64,000 nt of DNA from an uncultured Dehalococcoidia bacterium (GCA_958296445.1 OY282565.1:2373570-2437569), one strand, 5' to 3'. Shown: positions 1 through 9,141, counted from the stretch's first letter. The notes: generated by a model from the sequence alone, not told the origin. Translations and numbers: made by a program.

Positions 1-69
1 CAAGGGGCGGGAATGGCGGGGGCGTTCCCGAGGGGCGCCGGATGGGGCAAAAGCGGGGGGGTGGGCTGA

Positions 70-98
70 TTGACAGGGGGGGGATGGGTGCATATAAT
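70..98 (+). promoter_or_regulatory. Consensus sigma70-type promoter for pyrG
   Basis: A perfect -35 hexamer TTGACA (70-75) is followed by a 17-base spacer and a perfect -10 hexamer TATAAT (93-98). Transcription should begin near 105, leaving a leader of about 115 bases before pyrG. I see no attenuator in the leader. Confidence 0.85.
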
Positions 99-219
99 CA
101 GGGTGGCAGTTATGCTTCCTCCTTTCCCCCTTGCGTTGCCGTTGCGGTTTTCCCCTTCTTTCGCCGATGATGGCGGCATTCGCTGAACGGCACTCCCTTA
201 ACTGTTGTTGCGCGGGTAT

Positions 220-1854
220 ATGCCGACAAAGTTCATTTTCGTCACGGGCGGCGTGGTTAGCTCTCTAGGCAAGGGCATTTGCGTCGCATCCGTTGGCCGA
301 ATCCTGAAAAGCCGCGGCCTCAGCGTATCAGTGCTTAAACTGGATCCCTACCTTAACGTTGACCCCGGCACTATGTCGCCCTACCAGCATGGCGAGGTGT
401 TCGTCACCGGGGACGGCGGCGAAACCGACCTTGACCTGGGGCATTATGAACGGTTCATAGACTTGGAGCTTACCCGCAGCTCGAACCTGACTGCGGGGGA
501 CGTATACCTTAATCTTATCGCTAAAGAACGCCGGGGCGATTTCCTCGGAGGGACGATTCAGTCGGTGCCGCACGTAACCAACGACATAAAGGAGCGCATC
601 ATCCGCTTGGCCGACGAGTCGGGCGCGGAGGTGATTGTCGTCGAGGTGGGCGGCACTGTGGGCGACATTGAGGGGCTGCCTTTCTTGGAGGCCATCCGGC
701 AGATGCGCAACCAGGTGGGGCGGGGCAACGTTTTTTATATCCATTTGACGCTGCTTCCTTATTTGTCGGCGGCTCAGGAACTTAAGACCAAGCCCACACA
801 GCACAGCGTCAAGGAACTCCGCTCCATCGGCATTCAACCCGACGCTATCATCTGCCGCAGCGACTATCCTGTGCCTTCCCATATCTGCGAAAAGATTTCG
901 TCTTTCTGCGACGTTCCCAGCGAGGCCGTTATACCGCTGGAGACGGTGCAGAATGTTTACGGCGTGCCGCTGGTGCTGGAAGAGGCGGGGCTGGGCGACA
1001 TCATTCTCGAGACTCTGGGGCTGCCCGGCTATGCCCGCGGGCTGGGGCAGTGGCGCGAGATGGTGGAGATGATGGATCGCCCCAAAGAACCCTTGTCCAT
1101 CGCTTTAGTGGGCAAGTATGTGGAATATCCCGACTCCTATCTGTCCGTCCGCGAGGCGTTGCGGCACGCCGGGCTGATTCACACCCGCGACGTGGAGTTG
1201 CAGTGGGTTCACTCGGAGGACGTGGAGCGTTACGGGCCGGATGACCTGTTGCGGAACGCCTGCGGCATTGTCGTGCCGGGCGGCTTCGGCACCCGGGGCG
1301 TGGAGGGGATGGTCGAAACCGTGCGCTACGCCCGGGAGCAGCGGGTTCCGTACTTGGGGCTGTGTTTGGGGTTGCAGGTGATGGTGATAGACTGGGCCCG
1401 CAACATTTTGGGGCTTACGGGGGCCAACTCCGAGGAGCTGGAGCCGGAAACGGCGCATCCGGTGGTTCACATTATGCCGGAGCAGGAGCAGGTCACCAGC
1501 AAGGGCGGCACTATGCGGCTGGGCAGCTACCCTTGCCGCCCGCAGGCGCACACGCTGACTTATGAAGCCTATGGCGACGGCGAAACTATGGAGCGCCACC
1601 GCCACCGATTCGAGCTGAACAACGCCTACCGCGAGGCACTGGAGCAGTCGGGCCTTATCGCCGCCGGGCTGTCCCCGGACGGCAAGCTGGTGGAGGCCGG
1701 CGAGGTGCGGGATCATCCCTTTATGGTGGGGGTGCAGTATCATCCTGAATTCAAGTCGCGCCCCAACCGGCCTCATCCGTTGTTCGTCCGTTTCTTGGCG
1801 GAAGCCGCCCGAACCATCCGCGAGGGCGGCCAGCCGCCCCTGCCGCTGGACTAG
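220..1854 (+). CDS. pyrG: CTP synthase
   Basis: Glutamine-dependent amination of UTP to CTP, the last step of de novo pyrimidine nucleotide synthesis, in the cytosol. The 544-residue product has the usual family length. The N-terminal synthetase domain opens with the GGVVSSLGKG nucleotide-binding loop (residues 10-19). The C-terminal class I glutamine amidotransferase domain has the nucleophile elbow LGLCLG (Cys about 382) and a late YHPEF carrying the catalytic His/Glu. An in-frame TTG at 205 adds five residues, but ATG 220 starts at the conserved MPTKFIFVTGG. It is the first gene after the consensus promoter at 70-98. The order pyrG - transaldolase - rho matches the ancestral order known from Bacillus (pyrG, fbaA, ywjH, murAB, rho). 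Confidence 0.97.
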   Translation: MPTKFIFVTGGVVSSLGKGICVASVGRILKSRGLSVSVLKLDPYLNVDPGTMSPYQHGEVFVTGDGGETDLDLGHYERFIDLELTRSSNLTAGDVYLNLIAKERRGDFLGGTIQSVPHVTNDIKERIIRLADESGAEVIVVEVGGTVGDIEGLPFLEAIRQMRNQVGRGNVFYIHLTLLPYLSAAQELKTKPTQHSVKELRSIGIQPDAIICRSDYPVPSHICEKISSFCDVPSEAVIPLETVQNVYGVPLVLEEAGLGDIILETLGLPGYARGLGQWREMVEMMDRPKEPLSIALVGKYVEYPDSYLSVREALRHAGLIHTRDVELQWVHSEDVERYGPDDLLRNACGIVVPGGFGTRGVEGMVETVRYAREQRVPYLGLCLGLQVMVIDWARNILGLTGANSEELEPETAHPVVHIMPEQEQVTSKGGTMRLGSYPCRPQAHTLTYEAYGDGETMERHRHRFELNNAYREALEQSGLIAAGLSPDGKLVEAGEVRDHPFMVGVQYHPEFKSRPNRPHPLFVRFLAEAARTIREGGQPPLPLD

Positions 1855-1920
1855 CGATTTATCAACTATCCCTTTCCTTATATAAGGGGGCTGATTAAGG
1901 AAAGGCCGGGGTGAGGGAAA

Positions 1921-2580
1921 ATGCAACTCTTTCTCGACACGGCCGACATTGGCGAAATCCGCGACGGGGCCCGGCTGGGCGTCATCAGCGGGGTTACGAC
2001 CAACCCGTCCCTCGCCTCGGCTGCCGGAATCGGCGACCGCGAAGCCTACCAGAGCGCCGTCCGCGAAATCGCGGAGCTGGTCAACGGGCCTATCTCCGTC
2101 GAAGTCGTATCCACCGACACGCAGGGGATGGTGGACGAGGGGCGCGACATCGCCAACTGGATTCCCGACCCGTGGGTCAAGATTCCCAGCACCATCGAGG
2201 GCATCGAGGCCATCGCCGCCTTGGCCGGAGAGGGCATCAAGGTCAACCAGACCCTCTGCTTTTCGGTCAACCAGGCCATTCTCGGTTCCCAGGCCGGGGC
2301 CACGGTGGTCAGCCCCTTTATCGGGCGATTGGACGACATCGGTCAGGACGGCATCGGGCTGATTCGGGACATCGCCGAGCTGTTTCGTAGCGCCCAAGTA
2401 TCTACCCGGGTGATGGCGGCCAGCGTCCGGCATCCCTTGCACTGCGTCAAGGCGGCTCAGGCGGGCGCCCACATCGCCACCGTTCCTTATAAGACGCTGC
2501 TCCAGATGGCGCAGCATCCCTTAACCGACTCCGGCCTGGCCCGATTCTTGGCCGACTGGCAGAAAGCATCCAAGACTTAA
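1921..2580 (+). CDS. Fructose-6-phosphate aldolase / transaldolase-like protein
   Basis: TIM-barrel class I aldolase of the small transaldolase (FSA/TalC) family, acting on sugar phosphates of the pentose phosphate pathway through a Schiff base. At 219 residues it is the short-type length. The family N-terminus MQLFLDTADI and the GVTTNPSL loop (residues 24-31) are present, and the Schiff-base lysine is K87 in WVKIPST. A GAGGG Shine-Dalgarno lies just before ATG 1921. It sits between pyrG and rho. Whether it works as transaldolase or as fructose-6-phosphate aldolase cannot be told from the sequence alone. Confidence 0.93.
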   Translation: MQLFLDTADIGEIRDGARLGVISGVTTNPSLASAAGIGDREAYQSAVREIAELVNGPISVEVVSTDTQGMVDEGRDIANWIPDPWVKIPSTIEGIEAIAALAGEGIKVNQTLCFSVNQAILGSQAGATVVSPFIGRLDDIGQDGIGLIRDIAELFRSAQVSTRVMAASVRHPLHCVKAAQAGAHIATVPYKTLLQMAQHPLTDSGLARFLADWQKASKT

Positions 2581-2635
2581 TTAGATGCCGGGGGCGCAGA
2601 GAGCGCTCGCGGCGTTACTGTAAAAAGAGGTTGAA

Positions 2636-3943
2636 ATGGCGGCTACCCGCAAGAGTTTGGACGTGGTGGAGTTGGGCGGCAAGTCCAAGGAAGAGTTGTT
2701 GAGCATGGCCCCCGGCGTCGGCCTCAGCGACACCGCCGCCCTAGTCAATATGCACCGGGAGGACATTCTGGGGCGTATGTTCCAGGTGGCTTCCTCGCAG
2801 CAGTCTCTGGTTGCAACCGGGGTGCTGGAGATAATGGACGAAGGCTACGGCTTTCTGCGCCAAGTGGCTTCCTATAGGGCTTCGGGGGACGTTTATATTT
2901 CGCAGTCGCAGATTCGCCGTTTCGGGCTGCGCACCGGCGACACGGTGACCGGGCAGGTGCGGCCGCCCAAAGAGGGCGAGCGGTACTTCGGGCTGGTTCG
3001 GGTGGAGAAAATCAACAGCCTGGACGCCAGCGACGGGACGGGCAAGATTCACGGGCGCAACCGCCCAATCTTCGAGCATCTTACCCCGGTATTCCCGGAG
3101 CGGCAGGTCATCCTTGAAACTTCGTCCATCGAGGTTTCCACCCGGATGGTAGACCTGTTCGCTCCCATCGGCTTGGGGCAGCGCGGCCTGATCGTATCGC
3201 CGCCCAAGGCCGGCAAGACCACTATGCTCAAGCAGATTGCCCACGGGGTGGTCACCAACTGCCCCGAGGCCGTGCTGATGGTCGTCCTGATTGGCGAGCG
3301 CCCCGAGGAAGTCACGGATATGCGCCGCTCCGTGGACGGCGACGTTTTCGCGTCCACCTTCGACGAATCCGTTGAGGAGCAGTGCAGGGTGGCCGAGCTG
3401 GCCCTGGACCGGGCCAAGCGGCTGGTGGAGCTGGGCAATGATGTGGTGATACTGCTGGACAGCCTGACCCGCCTGACCCGCGCCTACAACCTGGCGGTGC
3501 CTACCAGCGGGCGCACTCTTTCCGGCGGGATTGACCCCATCGCCTTGTACCCGCCCAAAAAGTTTTTCGGCGGCGCCCGCAACATTGAGGAGGGCGGCAG
3601 CCTAACTATCATCGCAACCTGCCTGGTTGACACCGGCAGCCGGATGGACGAGGTTATCTACGAGGAATTCAAAGGCACCGGCAATATGGAGTTGCACCTG
3701 GATCGCCGCTTGGCGGAGCGGCGCTACTTCCCGGCCATTGACATTGTGCGTTCCGGCACCCGCCGCGAGGAGTTGCTGTTTTCCGACGACACGCACAAGC
3801 AGATTGTATTGCTGCGCCGGATGATTGGCCTGCTTTCCAATAATGACGGCGGGGGCAGCGCCACCGAGCGCGTCTTGGAGCGTTTAGCGAAAACCCCGAC
3901 CAACCGAGAGTTCCTCAAAACCCTGACCGCCGCCAGCGCGTAA
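2636..3943 (+). CDS. rho: Transcription termination factor Rho
   Basis: Hexameric RNA-dependent ATPase/helicase that ends transcription at Rho-dependent sites. The 435-residue product shows a short N-terminal Rho_N helix bundle (about residues 10-45), a cold-shock RNA-binding domain ([14 protein letters not shown], about 60-125), a Walker A loop PPKAGKTT near residue 190, the [12 protein letters not shown] segment, a Walker [11 protein letters not shown], and the Q/R-loop region around [18 protein letters not shown]. An AGAGG precedes the start. Key residues are all present, so it should be active. It is the last gene of the pyrG-tal-rho run; I see no strong hairpin terminator after it. Confidence 0.97.
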   Translation: MAATRKSLDVVELGGKSKEELLSMAPGVGLSDTAALVNMHREDILGRMFQVASSQQSLVATGVLEIMDEGYGFLRQVASYRASGDVYISQSQIRRFGLRTGDTVTGQVRPPKEGERYFGLVRVEKINSLDASDGTGKIHGRNRPIFEHLTPVFPERQVILETSSIEVSTRMVDLFAPIGLGQRGLIVSPPKAGKTTMLKQIAHGVVTNCPEAVLMVVLIGERPEEVTDMRRSVDGDVFASTFDESVEEQCRVAELALDRAKRLVELGNDVVILLDSLTRLTRAYNLAVPTSGRTLSGGIDPIALYPPKKFFGGARNIEEGGSLTIIATCLVDTGSRMDEVIYEEFKGTGNMELHLDRRLAERRYFPAIDIVRSGTRREELLFSDDTHKQIVLLRRMIGLLSNNDGGGSATERVLERLAKTPTNREFLKTLTAASA

Positions 3944-3991
3944 CCGCCCCGCTTCCGCAAAGCCCCCCCGCCGCCCCTCTGTCCACAGACG

Positions 3992-4846
3992 CTAACCGCC
4001 GATGAATTGCGACCCCAGCACTGAAGCGATAACCGCCGCTCCCACCCCAATTATTACGTAGAATAGCTTGTCAATGCGGGCGGCGTTCTGCGAGTTCTGC
4101 CGGTTTGTTTCCTCGGTGAGCTTTGCTAGATTTTCGTTGGTTTGGCGGGCTGACTCGGTAATCGCATTGGTGTTTTCGGTGATTCGCTCGTTGGTTTGGC
4201 GGATCGCCTCGTTCAGCACATTGCCCATTTCGGTGATTCGATCATTGGTCTGGCGGTTTGACTCGGTAATCCGCTCGTTGGTCTGCCGGATGGACTCGTT
4301 CAGTCGGTCGTTGGACTGCTGGATCGCCTCTGTCAGCATATTGGTGTTTTCGGTAATCCTCTCGTTGGTAAGCCGGTTCGACTCAGTAATCCGCTCGTTG
4401 GTCTGACGGATGGACTCGTTCAGCACATTGGCCGTTTCGGTAATCCTCTCGTTGGTCTGCCGGGCCGTTTCAGCCAGCCGCTCGTTGGTCTGCCGGGCCG
4501 ACTCAGTCAGCCGCTCGTTGGTCTCGCGGATGGACTCAGTCAGCCGGTCATTGGACTGCTGGATGGACTCAGTCAGCCGGTCGTTGGACTGGCGGATGGC
4601 CTCGGTCAGCCGGATGTCGGTTTCGGTGATTCGCTGGTTGGTTTGACGGATGCCCTCCGACAGCATATTGGCGATTTCGGTGATTCGCTGGTTGGTTTGG
4701 CGGATGGCCTCTAGCAGCAGGTTCATGCTGTCTGCCATCCGCTGGTTGGTGTCGTCAATGCGCTGGTTGGTGGCCGCCATGTGCGCTTCTAGGCGGATTA
4801 GGCGCTCTACTATGTCGCTTAGTTGCGTTTCGTTGCCGGTTACCAT
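3992..4846 (-). CDS. Hendecad-repeat coiled-coil protein with C-terminal membrane anchor
   Basis: Function unknown. The 284-residue protein is almost all an 11-residue repeat of the type QTNERITESIR, from about residue 20 to 240, as expected of a hendecad coiled coil. It ends in one hydrophobic segment (FYVIIGVGAAVIASVLGSQF) after a short charged stretch, so it is probably tail-anchored with the rod in the cytoplasm. Many repeats are nearly identical in DNA, which implies recent repeat expansion. It is the longest of four reverse-strand paralogues here (also 5427, 5819 and 6155), all behind the same extended -10 promoter. A GGGAG precedes ATG 4846. A phage tail-fibre origin seems unlikely because no phage gene is nearby. 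Confidence 0.8.
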   Translation of the reverse strand: MVTGNETQLSDIVERLIRLEAHMAATNQRIDDTNQRMADSMNLLLEAIRQTNQRITEIANMLSEGIRQTNQRITETDIRLTEAIRQSNDRLTESIQQSNDRLTESIRETNERLTESARQTNERLAETARQTNERITETANVLNESIRQTNERITESNRLTNERITENTNMLTEAIQQSNDRLNESIRQTNERITESNRQTNDRITEMGNVLNEAIRQTNERITENTNAITESARQTNENLAKLTEETNRQNSQNAARIDKLFYVIIGVGAAVIASVLGSQFIGG

Positions 4847-4880
4847 TGCTTGTTGCTCCCGTTGGGGGTTTCCTGGGGCG

Positions 4881-4889
4881 ATTGTATCA
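4881..4889 (-). promoter_or_regulatory. Extended -10 promoter, coiled-coil family copy 1
   Basis: On the reverse strand this reads TGATACAAT (TGn plus TACAAT). The following leader of about 35 bases is nearly identical to those before the paralogues at 5744, 6091 and 6349, and contains a GGGAG ribosome site. Confidence 0.6.
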
Positions 4890-4989
4890 CGTTTCTATAT
4901 TCGTGATTGCCGGTTGACGGCCTGGGTTGTGGTTGATAGTATCCCGGCGGTGGTCCCGGCGGAAAATATGGCGATTAGTGAGGGATGTA

Positions 4990-5373
4990 ATGACTATGAT
5001 TCGGACGCCTGCGGAGATTTTTGCCGACGCCGATATGATGCATGGCGAGGCGTTGGAGCGGCTGGAGGCGGGGGACATCCGCGACGCGGCGGAAAAGGCT
5101 TGGCGCTCAGCGCGGCGGGCTACCGACGCCCTGATTCTGGCCCGGACGGGCGCTGAGCCGGAGGTTACGCCGCAGACCAGCCGCGAACTGCGGAGGCTGG
5201 GTTCGCAGGATTCCGGCGTTGCTCCGATGGTCAACGTTTATTTCGCCATACAGAACATCTTGCACGGCGACTGCTTTTACTTGGGTTTGTGCGAGCCTTT
5301 GGATGACACTAGGCGGCGCATCCGGGAAACCGGCGGGTATTTGCGGGACGCCCGGCGGCAGGCCGGGATGTGA
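4990..5373 (+). CDS. HEPN/PaREP1-like small helical protein
   Basis: Function unknown. The 127-residue product is all-helical in appearance. Its segment AEIFADADMMHGEALERLEA, followed by DIRDAAEKAWRSARRA, resembles the PaREP1/HEPN pattern seen again in the proteins at 39114 and 39648. A longer open frame reaches back to 4927, but ATG 4990 has a GAGGG upstream and starts the alignable region. The typical HEPN R-x4-6-H ribonuclease motif is not evident, so it may be a binding rather than a catalytic member. It lies head-to-head with the coiled-coil gene at 3992. Confidence 0.65.
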   Translation: MTMIRTPAEIFADADMMHGEALERLEAGDIRDAAEKAWRSARRATDALILARTGAEPEVTPQTSRELRRLGSQDSGVAPMVNVYFAIQNILHGDCFYLGLCEPLDDTRRRIRETGGYLRDARRQAGM

Positions 5374-5426
5374 GGGGTTGTTGCCGCCATTACCGGCCTT
5401 TGTTCTGCCCACGATTGGGGGGTGGG

Positions 5427-5744
5427 TTAGGTTAGGAGCAGGCCGCCTATTACGGTGGCGATTACTGCTGCGCCGGTTCCTAGTATCAGGTAGGTTAGTT
5501 TGTTGAACTCGCGGCGCAGCTCCGCTACTTGCCGGTCGAGCCGGTTGTTGGTTTCATCAACCCGCTGGTTGGTCTCTGCTGCCCGCTGGTTGGTTTCGCG
5601 GATGGCCTCAAGCAGCATATTGGCGGTTTCGGTAATGCGGTGGTTGGTGTCGTCAATGCGTTGGTTGCTGGCCGCGGTTTGCACTTCCATGCGGGTTAGG
5701 CGTTCCACTATTTCGCTTTGTTGCGCTATGTAGTCGTTGGTCAT
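5427..5744 (-). CDS. Short coiled-coil/TM paralogue, copy 2
   Basis: A 105-residue paralogue of the protein at 3992. The N-terminus (SEIVERLTRMEVQTAASNQR) aligns with SDIVERLIRLEAHMAATNQR of copy 1, followed by only a few 11-residue repeats (ETNQRAAETNQ). It ends in a basic turn (RREFNKLT) and a single membrane segment LILGTGAAVIATVIGGLLL. Its C-terminus is almost identical to copy 3 in both DNA and protein. The gene has the same promoter and GGGAG leader as its siblings. Function unknown. Confidence 0.75.
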   Translation of the reverse strand: MTNDYIAQQSEIVERLTRMEVQTAASNQRIDDTNHRITETANMLLEAIRETNQRAAETNQRVDETNNRLDRQVAELRREFNKLTYLILGTGAAVIATVIGGLLLT

Positions 5745-5777
5745 TGGTTTTGCTCCCGTTGGGGGTTTCTTGGGGCG

Positions 5778-5786
5778 ATTGTATCA
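5778..5786 (-). promoter_or_regulatory. Extended -10 promoter, coiled-coil family copy 2
   Basis: Reverse strand TGATACAAT, with the conserved CGCCCCAAGAAACCCCCAAC leader running to the start of copy 2. Confidence 0.6.
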
Positions 5787-5818
5787 CGGGGGCGTTCCCG
5801 GGTTGGGGATGGCTGGGG

Positions 5819-6091
5819 TTAGGTTAGGAGCAGGCCGCCTATTATGGTGGCGATTACTGCTGCGCCGGTTCCTAGTATCAGGAATGTTAGTTTGTTGAAT
5901 TCGCGGCGCAGCTCTGTTACCTGCCGGTCTAGGCGGTTGTTGGTTTCATCAACCCGCCGGTTGGTTTCGCGGATGGCCTCTAGCAGTATATTGGTGTTTT
6001 CCGTTATGCGCTGGTTGTTGGCTGAGGTCTGCACTTCCAGCCGGATCAGGCGTTCCACTACGGTGCTTTGTTGCGCCCCATCGCCGTTGGT
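5819..6091 (-). CDS. Short coiled-coil/TM paralogue, copy 3
   Basis: The third member is about 90 residues from the ATG at 6091 (MTNGDGAQQSTVVERL). The open frame extends upstream to 6136, but that part overlaps the conserved promoter/leader, so 6091 is preferred. It has a short coiled coil and the C-terminal anchor LILGTGAAVIATIIGGLLL. It differs from copy 2 mainly by loss of one 11-residue block. Function unknown. Confidence 0.72.
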   Translation of the reverse strand, partial: TNGDGAQQSTVVERLIRLEVQTSANNQRITENTNILLEAIRETNRRVDETNNRLDRQVTELRREFNKLTFLILGTGAAVIATIIGGLLLT

Positions 6092-6126
6092 CATTGCTTT
6101 TGCCTCCGTTTGGGTTTCTTGGGGCG

Positions 6127-6135
6127 ATTGTATCA
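6127..6135 (-). promoter_or_regulatory. Extended -10 promoter, coiled-coil family copy 3
   Basis: Reverse strand TGATACAAT with the family leader and a GGAGG-type ribosome site before ATG 6091. Confidence 0.6.
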
Positions 6136-6154
6136 CGCCGCCATCCCTGGGGGG

Positions 6155-6349
6155 TTAGATTCGGCGTATTACTTCCATTGCTAGGAGGGGTATTACGGCG
6201 GCGGCTGTGGTTGTTGCGGCGTATAGTAGGCGGTCTAGGCGTTTTTCTAGGCGTTGTTGGGCTTGGATTAGGCGGGTTGTGTTGGCTTCTAGGGCGCTTA
6301 CTGCCTGGTATAGGTTGGGGTTTTGGGATTCGTTGTCTGGGTTGGTCAT
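6155..6349 (-). CDS. Minimal coiled-coil/TM paralogue, copy 4
   Basis: The 64-residue, most diverged member has one short coiled coil (TRLIQAQQRLEKRLDRLL) followed by a hydrophobic segment AATTTAAAVIPLLAMEVI and a basic end RRI. It keeps the architecture, orientation and promoter of copies 1-3, which supports it as a real gene despite its size. Function unknown. Confidence 0.6.
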   Translation of the reverse strand: MTNPDNESQNPNLYQAVSALEANTTRLIQAQQRLEKRLDRLLYAATTTAAAVIPLLAMEVIRRI

Positions 6350-6381
6350 TGTTGGGCCTCCGTTGGGTTTCCTTAGTAGCG

Positions 6382-6390
6382 ATTATATCA
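6382..6390 (-). promoter_or_regulatory. Extended -10 promoter, coiled-coil family copy 4
   Basis: Reverse strand TGATATAAT, the best -10 of the four family promoters, followed by a shorter version of the shared leader. Confidence 0.6.
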
Positions 6391-6789
6391 CGCGGGGGCG
6401 GGTTGGCGGGGGCGGGTTGGCGGGGGGGCGGGTTGGCGCAATGGCGCAATGGCGCGATGGACGGATATGTTGGTGTCGGTTGGGGGGGGTTGGGGGGGTT
6501 TTTGGGGGGGGTTGGGGGGGTGGGGGTATTGACGCGCGGTAATGGGGGCGTAATACTTGGGGGGTTATTATTGCTGGCGTTGGTTGGCTGGCGTTTGGCA
6601 TGGGCGTTGGTTGGCCGGCGTTTCAGTGTCGGCATTTTAGGTTGGGCGGCCCGCCGGTTTTTGCGCCGGGGGACGGGTTGGCCCCGTAAGGAGGCTAGGG
6701 CCGATGTAGCTGGCGGCATCCGCCAGGGGCGGAACGGCGAGATTCACTTTTCCACAAGGCATTTGTCCGGCTCTGATTGGGCCGGGCCG
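6391..6789. other. Non-coding G-rich low-complexity stretch
   Basis: No convincing gene. It holds repeated GGCGGGTTGGC units (about 6395-6440), three GGCG(C)AATGG units (about 6435-6460), and five runs of seven to eight G at 6482-6525 that form a strong G-quadruplex motif. The promoter of the surface protein at 6808 must lie at the right end, but I cannot place it. Confidence 0.6.
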
Positions 6790-6807
6790 AAGGAGAATAG
6801 GCAAAGC

Positions 6808-9141
6808 ATGAACACAATAGTTGGCAAATCCGCAGGAATCGCCCTGTTGCTGGCGGCGGGCCTTATGCTGGCCCTCTTTGCCATGGGCGTCTTTTCCGCC
6901 AACCGGGTGAGCGCGGCCGCCGGCGGCCTCGGCATCACCCTCAGCAGCGATGTCCCGGGCAAGGCGGTGAGAATCACGCTTACTACCGTGGGCACCGTGA
7001 ACGACGCACTGGAAACTCCCTCAGCTACCCCCTCTTCAAATGGTCAAACGTTGACACCCGGCAGTGACATCGTGGTAACGTTGCCGGATTTCGTCCTTCC
7101 CAGCTCTATCGCGGCAAACCAGGTCTTGATAGACACCACTGGGAGCAATGGGTACTCTGGCAATCCGTCCGATGTCAGTATTGACCGCGTCAATAACACG
7201 ATAACCCTGACCGTTCCCTTGGTTCAGCCAACGAACGATCCTGTCAAGAGCGCGGTAGCTCCCTTCAACATCGTATTCAAGGAAAAGTCCGGCATCACCA
7301 ACCCCCTCTACGCCGGAGTCACCCCGGAAATTAAGGTGGATTTCGGAGTAGAGGACACGCGCGAGCTGCCCGCGGATCAGATAAAGAGGACTATCGAGGT
7401 CAGCCCGAGCACAGCCCAAGTGCGCGGCACCGAGATAACCATAACCGGCAGGGGCTTCGCCGACGGGAGTGTCGATGTCTACACCGTGCTCCCCGCTTCG
7501 CCCGCTACTGACCCCCCGACGGCCGCCACTAGTTCTAGGGTTACGACGTCGAAAGGCATCGGACAGCCCCAAGTCATTGATGGCGTGTTCGAGATTAAGG
7601 TGAACAACAACCTCGAGGACAACGACGAGGAGGATGTGTTCCCCAGTGGGCCTAATGGGGTGTTTATAAGTGCTTCAGACGGCTCCGGCAATGTGGCCCA
7701 GACCCTCGTCTCACACAAAATCAAGGCATCCCTGGCCTTCAGCTCCAGCTCGATTTCCCCGGGCGAAGAGTTGACCATCACGGTGAATGATGCTGTGAAT
7801 GGGGATGCCACCGATGTCAAATTCGCCAGCACATCGGTCAATGCCGCTTGTGCCGGTTATGGAACTAATCCAGACGGCGCCAACCCCAACCCTGATTGTG
7901 GAATCACGGATTTCGTGGAACAGACCGCCACAGCCGGCAAGTCGCTCAAGGTGCAGGTTCCTTCCGGCGTGCTGTTGGGCTCCATCCGGGTCCGTGTCAC
8001 CATCCAACCGCCCACCCCGTCGGGCGAGACGGAAGCGCCTGACCCGGTGAATGTGGACAAGAACATCACCGTAGTTGCCAAGAATTTGACGGTCAGCCCC
8101 AGCACTGCGGTGCCCGGCCAGGAAATCACCATCCAGGGCAGCGGCTTCAGCCCCCGGGCGAATATCAGGAAAGTCGAGATTGACGGCGACAACGCCTATG
8201 CTAGTGGTCAAACGGCGGCGGCGGACAGCGGCGGCAACATCTCGATTACGGTCAAGGTGCCGCACGCGCTAAAGAAAGGCTCTAGGAAGGTTCTGGTGGA
8301 GGACGCCGTAGGGCGCGTGGGACAGGCTACGCTGACGATTCCCGAGGCCACGATTACCCTTAGCCCGAAAGAGGGACTGCGCGGCAGCCGGATCACTGTT
8401 ACCGGAATCGGCTTCCCGGCCAACGACCTGATTCAGTTGCAGTACGACGACTACACGGGCGGCACCAAAACAGCCCGTGTGATTGGTACCGCGAACTCGG
8501 ACTCGACAGGCAACTTTGAGGGGAGCGTCACTGTTCCCAGTTTCGCCCGCATCGGCAAGACCCAGAAGGTGACTGCCGTATCGCAGGTTAGCGAAACCGA
8601 CGTCACGGCTAACACCGACCACTCGACTCCCGAGCCGGAGGTAACGCTGACTCCTGCCACGACGCAGGCGGGCCAGATGATTAGCTTCGGCGGCATTAAC
8701 TACGCGGGCTTCATCTCGGTAAAGACGATGACGATTAACGACATCGACGTCCGGCCGGTGCCTGCGCCCTCGACCAACGCCGACGGCTCTTTCACGGCTC
8801 CGGGGGTACAGGTGCCGCTACTGGATCCGGGCCGCTACACCGTCAAGGTAGAGGTGGGTGAAGAAATCACCACCGTATTCCTCGAGATCTCCGAAGCCCC
8901 GGCCGAGCAGGCCCCGGCAGAGACGTTCGCGAGCCTTGGCGACAACTTGGAAGTGGTCTGGCGCTACAACAACGCTGACGGCAGTTGGGCGTCTTACGAC
9001 CCGGATGCTCCGGCGGATCTGAACGACTTGACGGTGGTCGAGGGTGGCAACATCGTCTGGGTGCACCTCAAGGCTGACCAGATGTTCCAGGGCGCGAGTC
9101 TGCGAGCCGGCTGGAGTCTGATAACCCTGCGATTGCGGTAG
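6808..9141 (+). CDS. Secreted surface protein with TIG/IPT-like repeats
   Basis: A 777-residue exported protein, probably part of the cell envelope. An N-terminal hydrophobic signal (LLLAAGLMLALFAMGVFSA) is followed by a Thr/Ser-rich body. At least four Ig-like modules each start with a P-G/R-x-EITI(T/Q)G-x-GF pattern (about residues 197, 428, 517 and 612), with a degenerate one near 311. The C-terminal module contains VVWRYNNADGSWASYDP, a pattern I associate with surface-layer-like proteins of Chloroflexota. The frame is open far upstream, but AAGGAG at 6790 and the signal peptide fix ATG 6808. There is no membrane anchor at the C-terminus. The next gene is also an envelope protein. Confidence 0.82.
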   Translation: MNTIVGKSAGIALLLAAGLMLALFAMGVFSANRVSAAAGGLGITLSSDVPGKAVRITLTTVGTVNDALETPSATPSSNGQTLTPGSDIVVTLPDFVLPSSIAANQVLIDTTGSNGYSGNPSDVSIDRVNNTITLTVPLVQPTNDPVKSAVAPFNIVFKEKSGITNPLYAGVTPEIKVDFGVEDTRELPADQIKRTIEVSPSTAQVRGTEITITGRGFADGSVDVYTVLPASPATDPPTAATSSRVTTSKGIGQPQVIDGVFEIKVNNNLEDNDEEDVFPSGPNGVFISASDGSGNVAQTLVSHKIKASLAFSSSSISPGEELTITVNDAVNGDATDVKFASTSVNAACAGYGTNPDGANPNPDCGITDFVEQTATAGKSLKVQVPSGVLLGSIRVRVTIQPPTPSGETEAPDPVNVDKNITVVAKNLTVSPSTAVPGQEITIQGSGFSPRANIRKVEIDGDNAYASGQTAAADSGGNISITVKVPHALKKGSRKVLVEDAVGRVGQATLTIPEATITLSPKEGLRGSRITVTGIGFPANDLIQLQYDDYTGGTKTARVIGTANSDSTGNFEGSVTVPSFARIGKTQKVTAVSQVSETDVTANTDHSTPEPEVTLTPATTQAGQMISFGGINYAGFISVKTMTINDIDVRPVPAPSTNADGSFTAPGVQVPLLDPGRYTVKVEVGEEITTVFLEISEAPAEQAPAETFASLGDNLEVVWRYNNADGSWASYDPDAPADLNDLTVVEGGNIVWVHLKADQMFQGASLRAGWSLITLRLR

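Noticed and set aside
1105..2517. Reverse-strand frame of 470 codons opposite pyrG and the transaldolase gene
   Set aside because: It lies antisense to two certain genes and encodes no recognisable domain; long antisense frames are expected in GC-rich codon-biased DNA.
6094..6807. A much longer N-terminus for the TIG-repeat protein (open frame back to 6094)
   Set aside because: That stretch is Gly/Leu-rich translation of G-runs and overlaps the promoters of the coiled-coil genes; AAGGAG and a signal peptide place the start at 6808.
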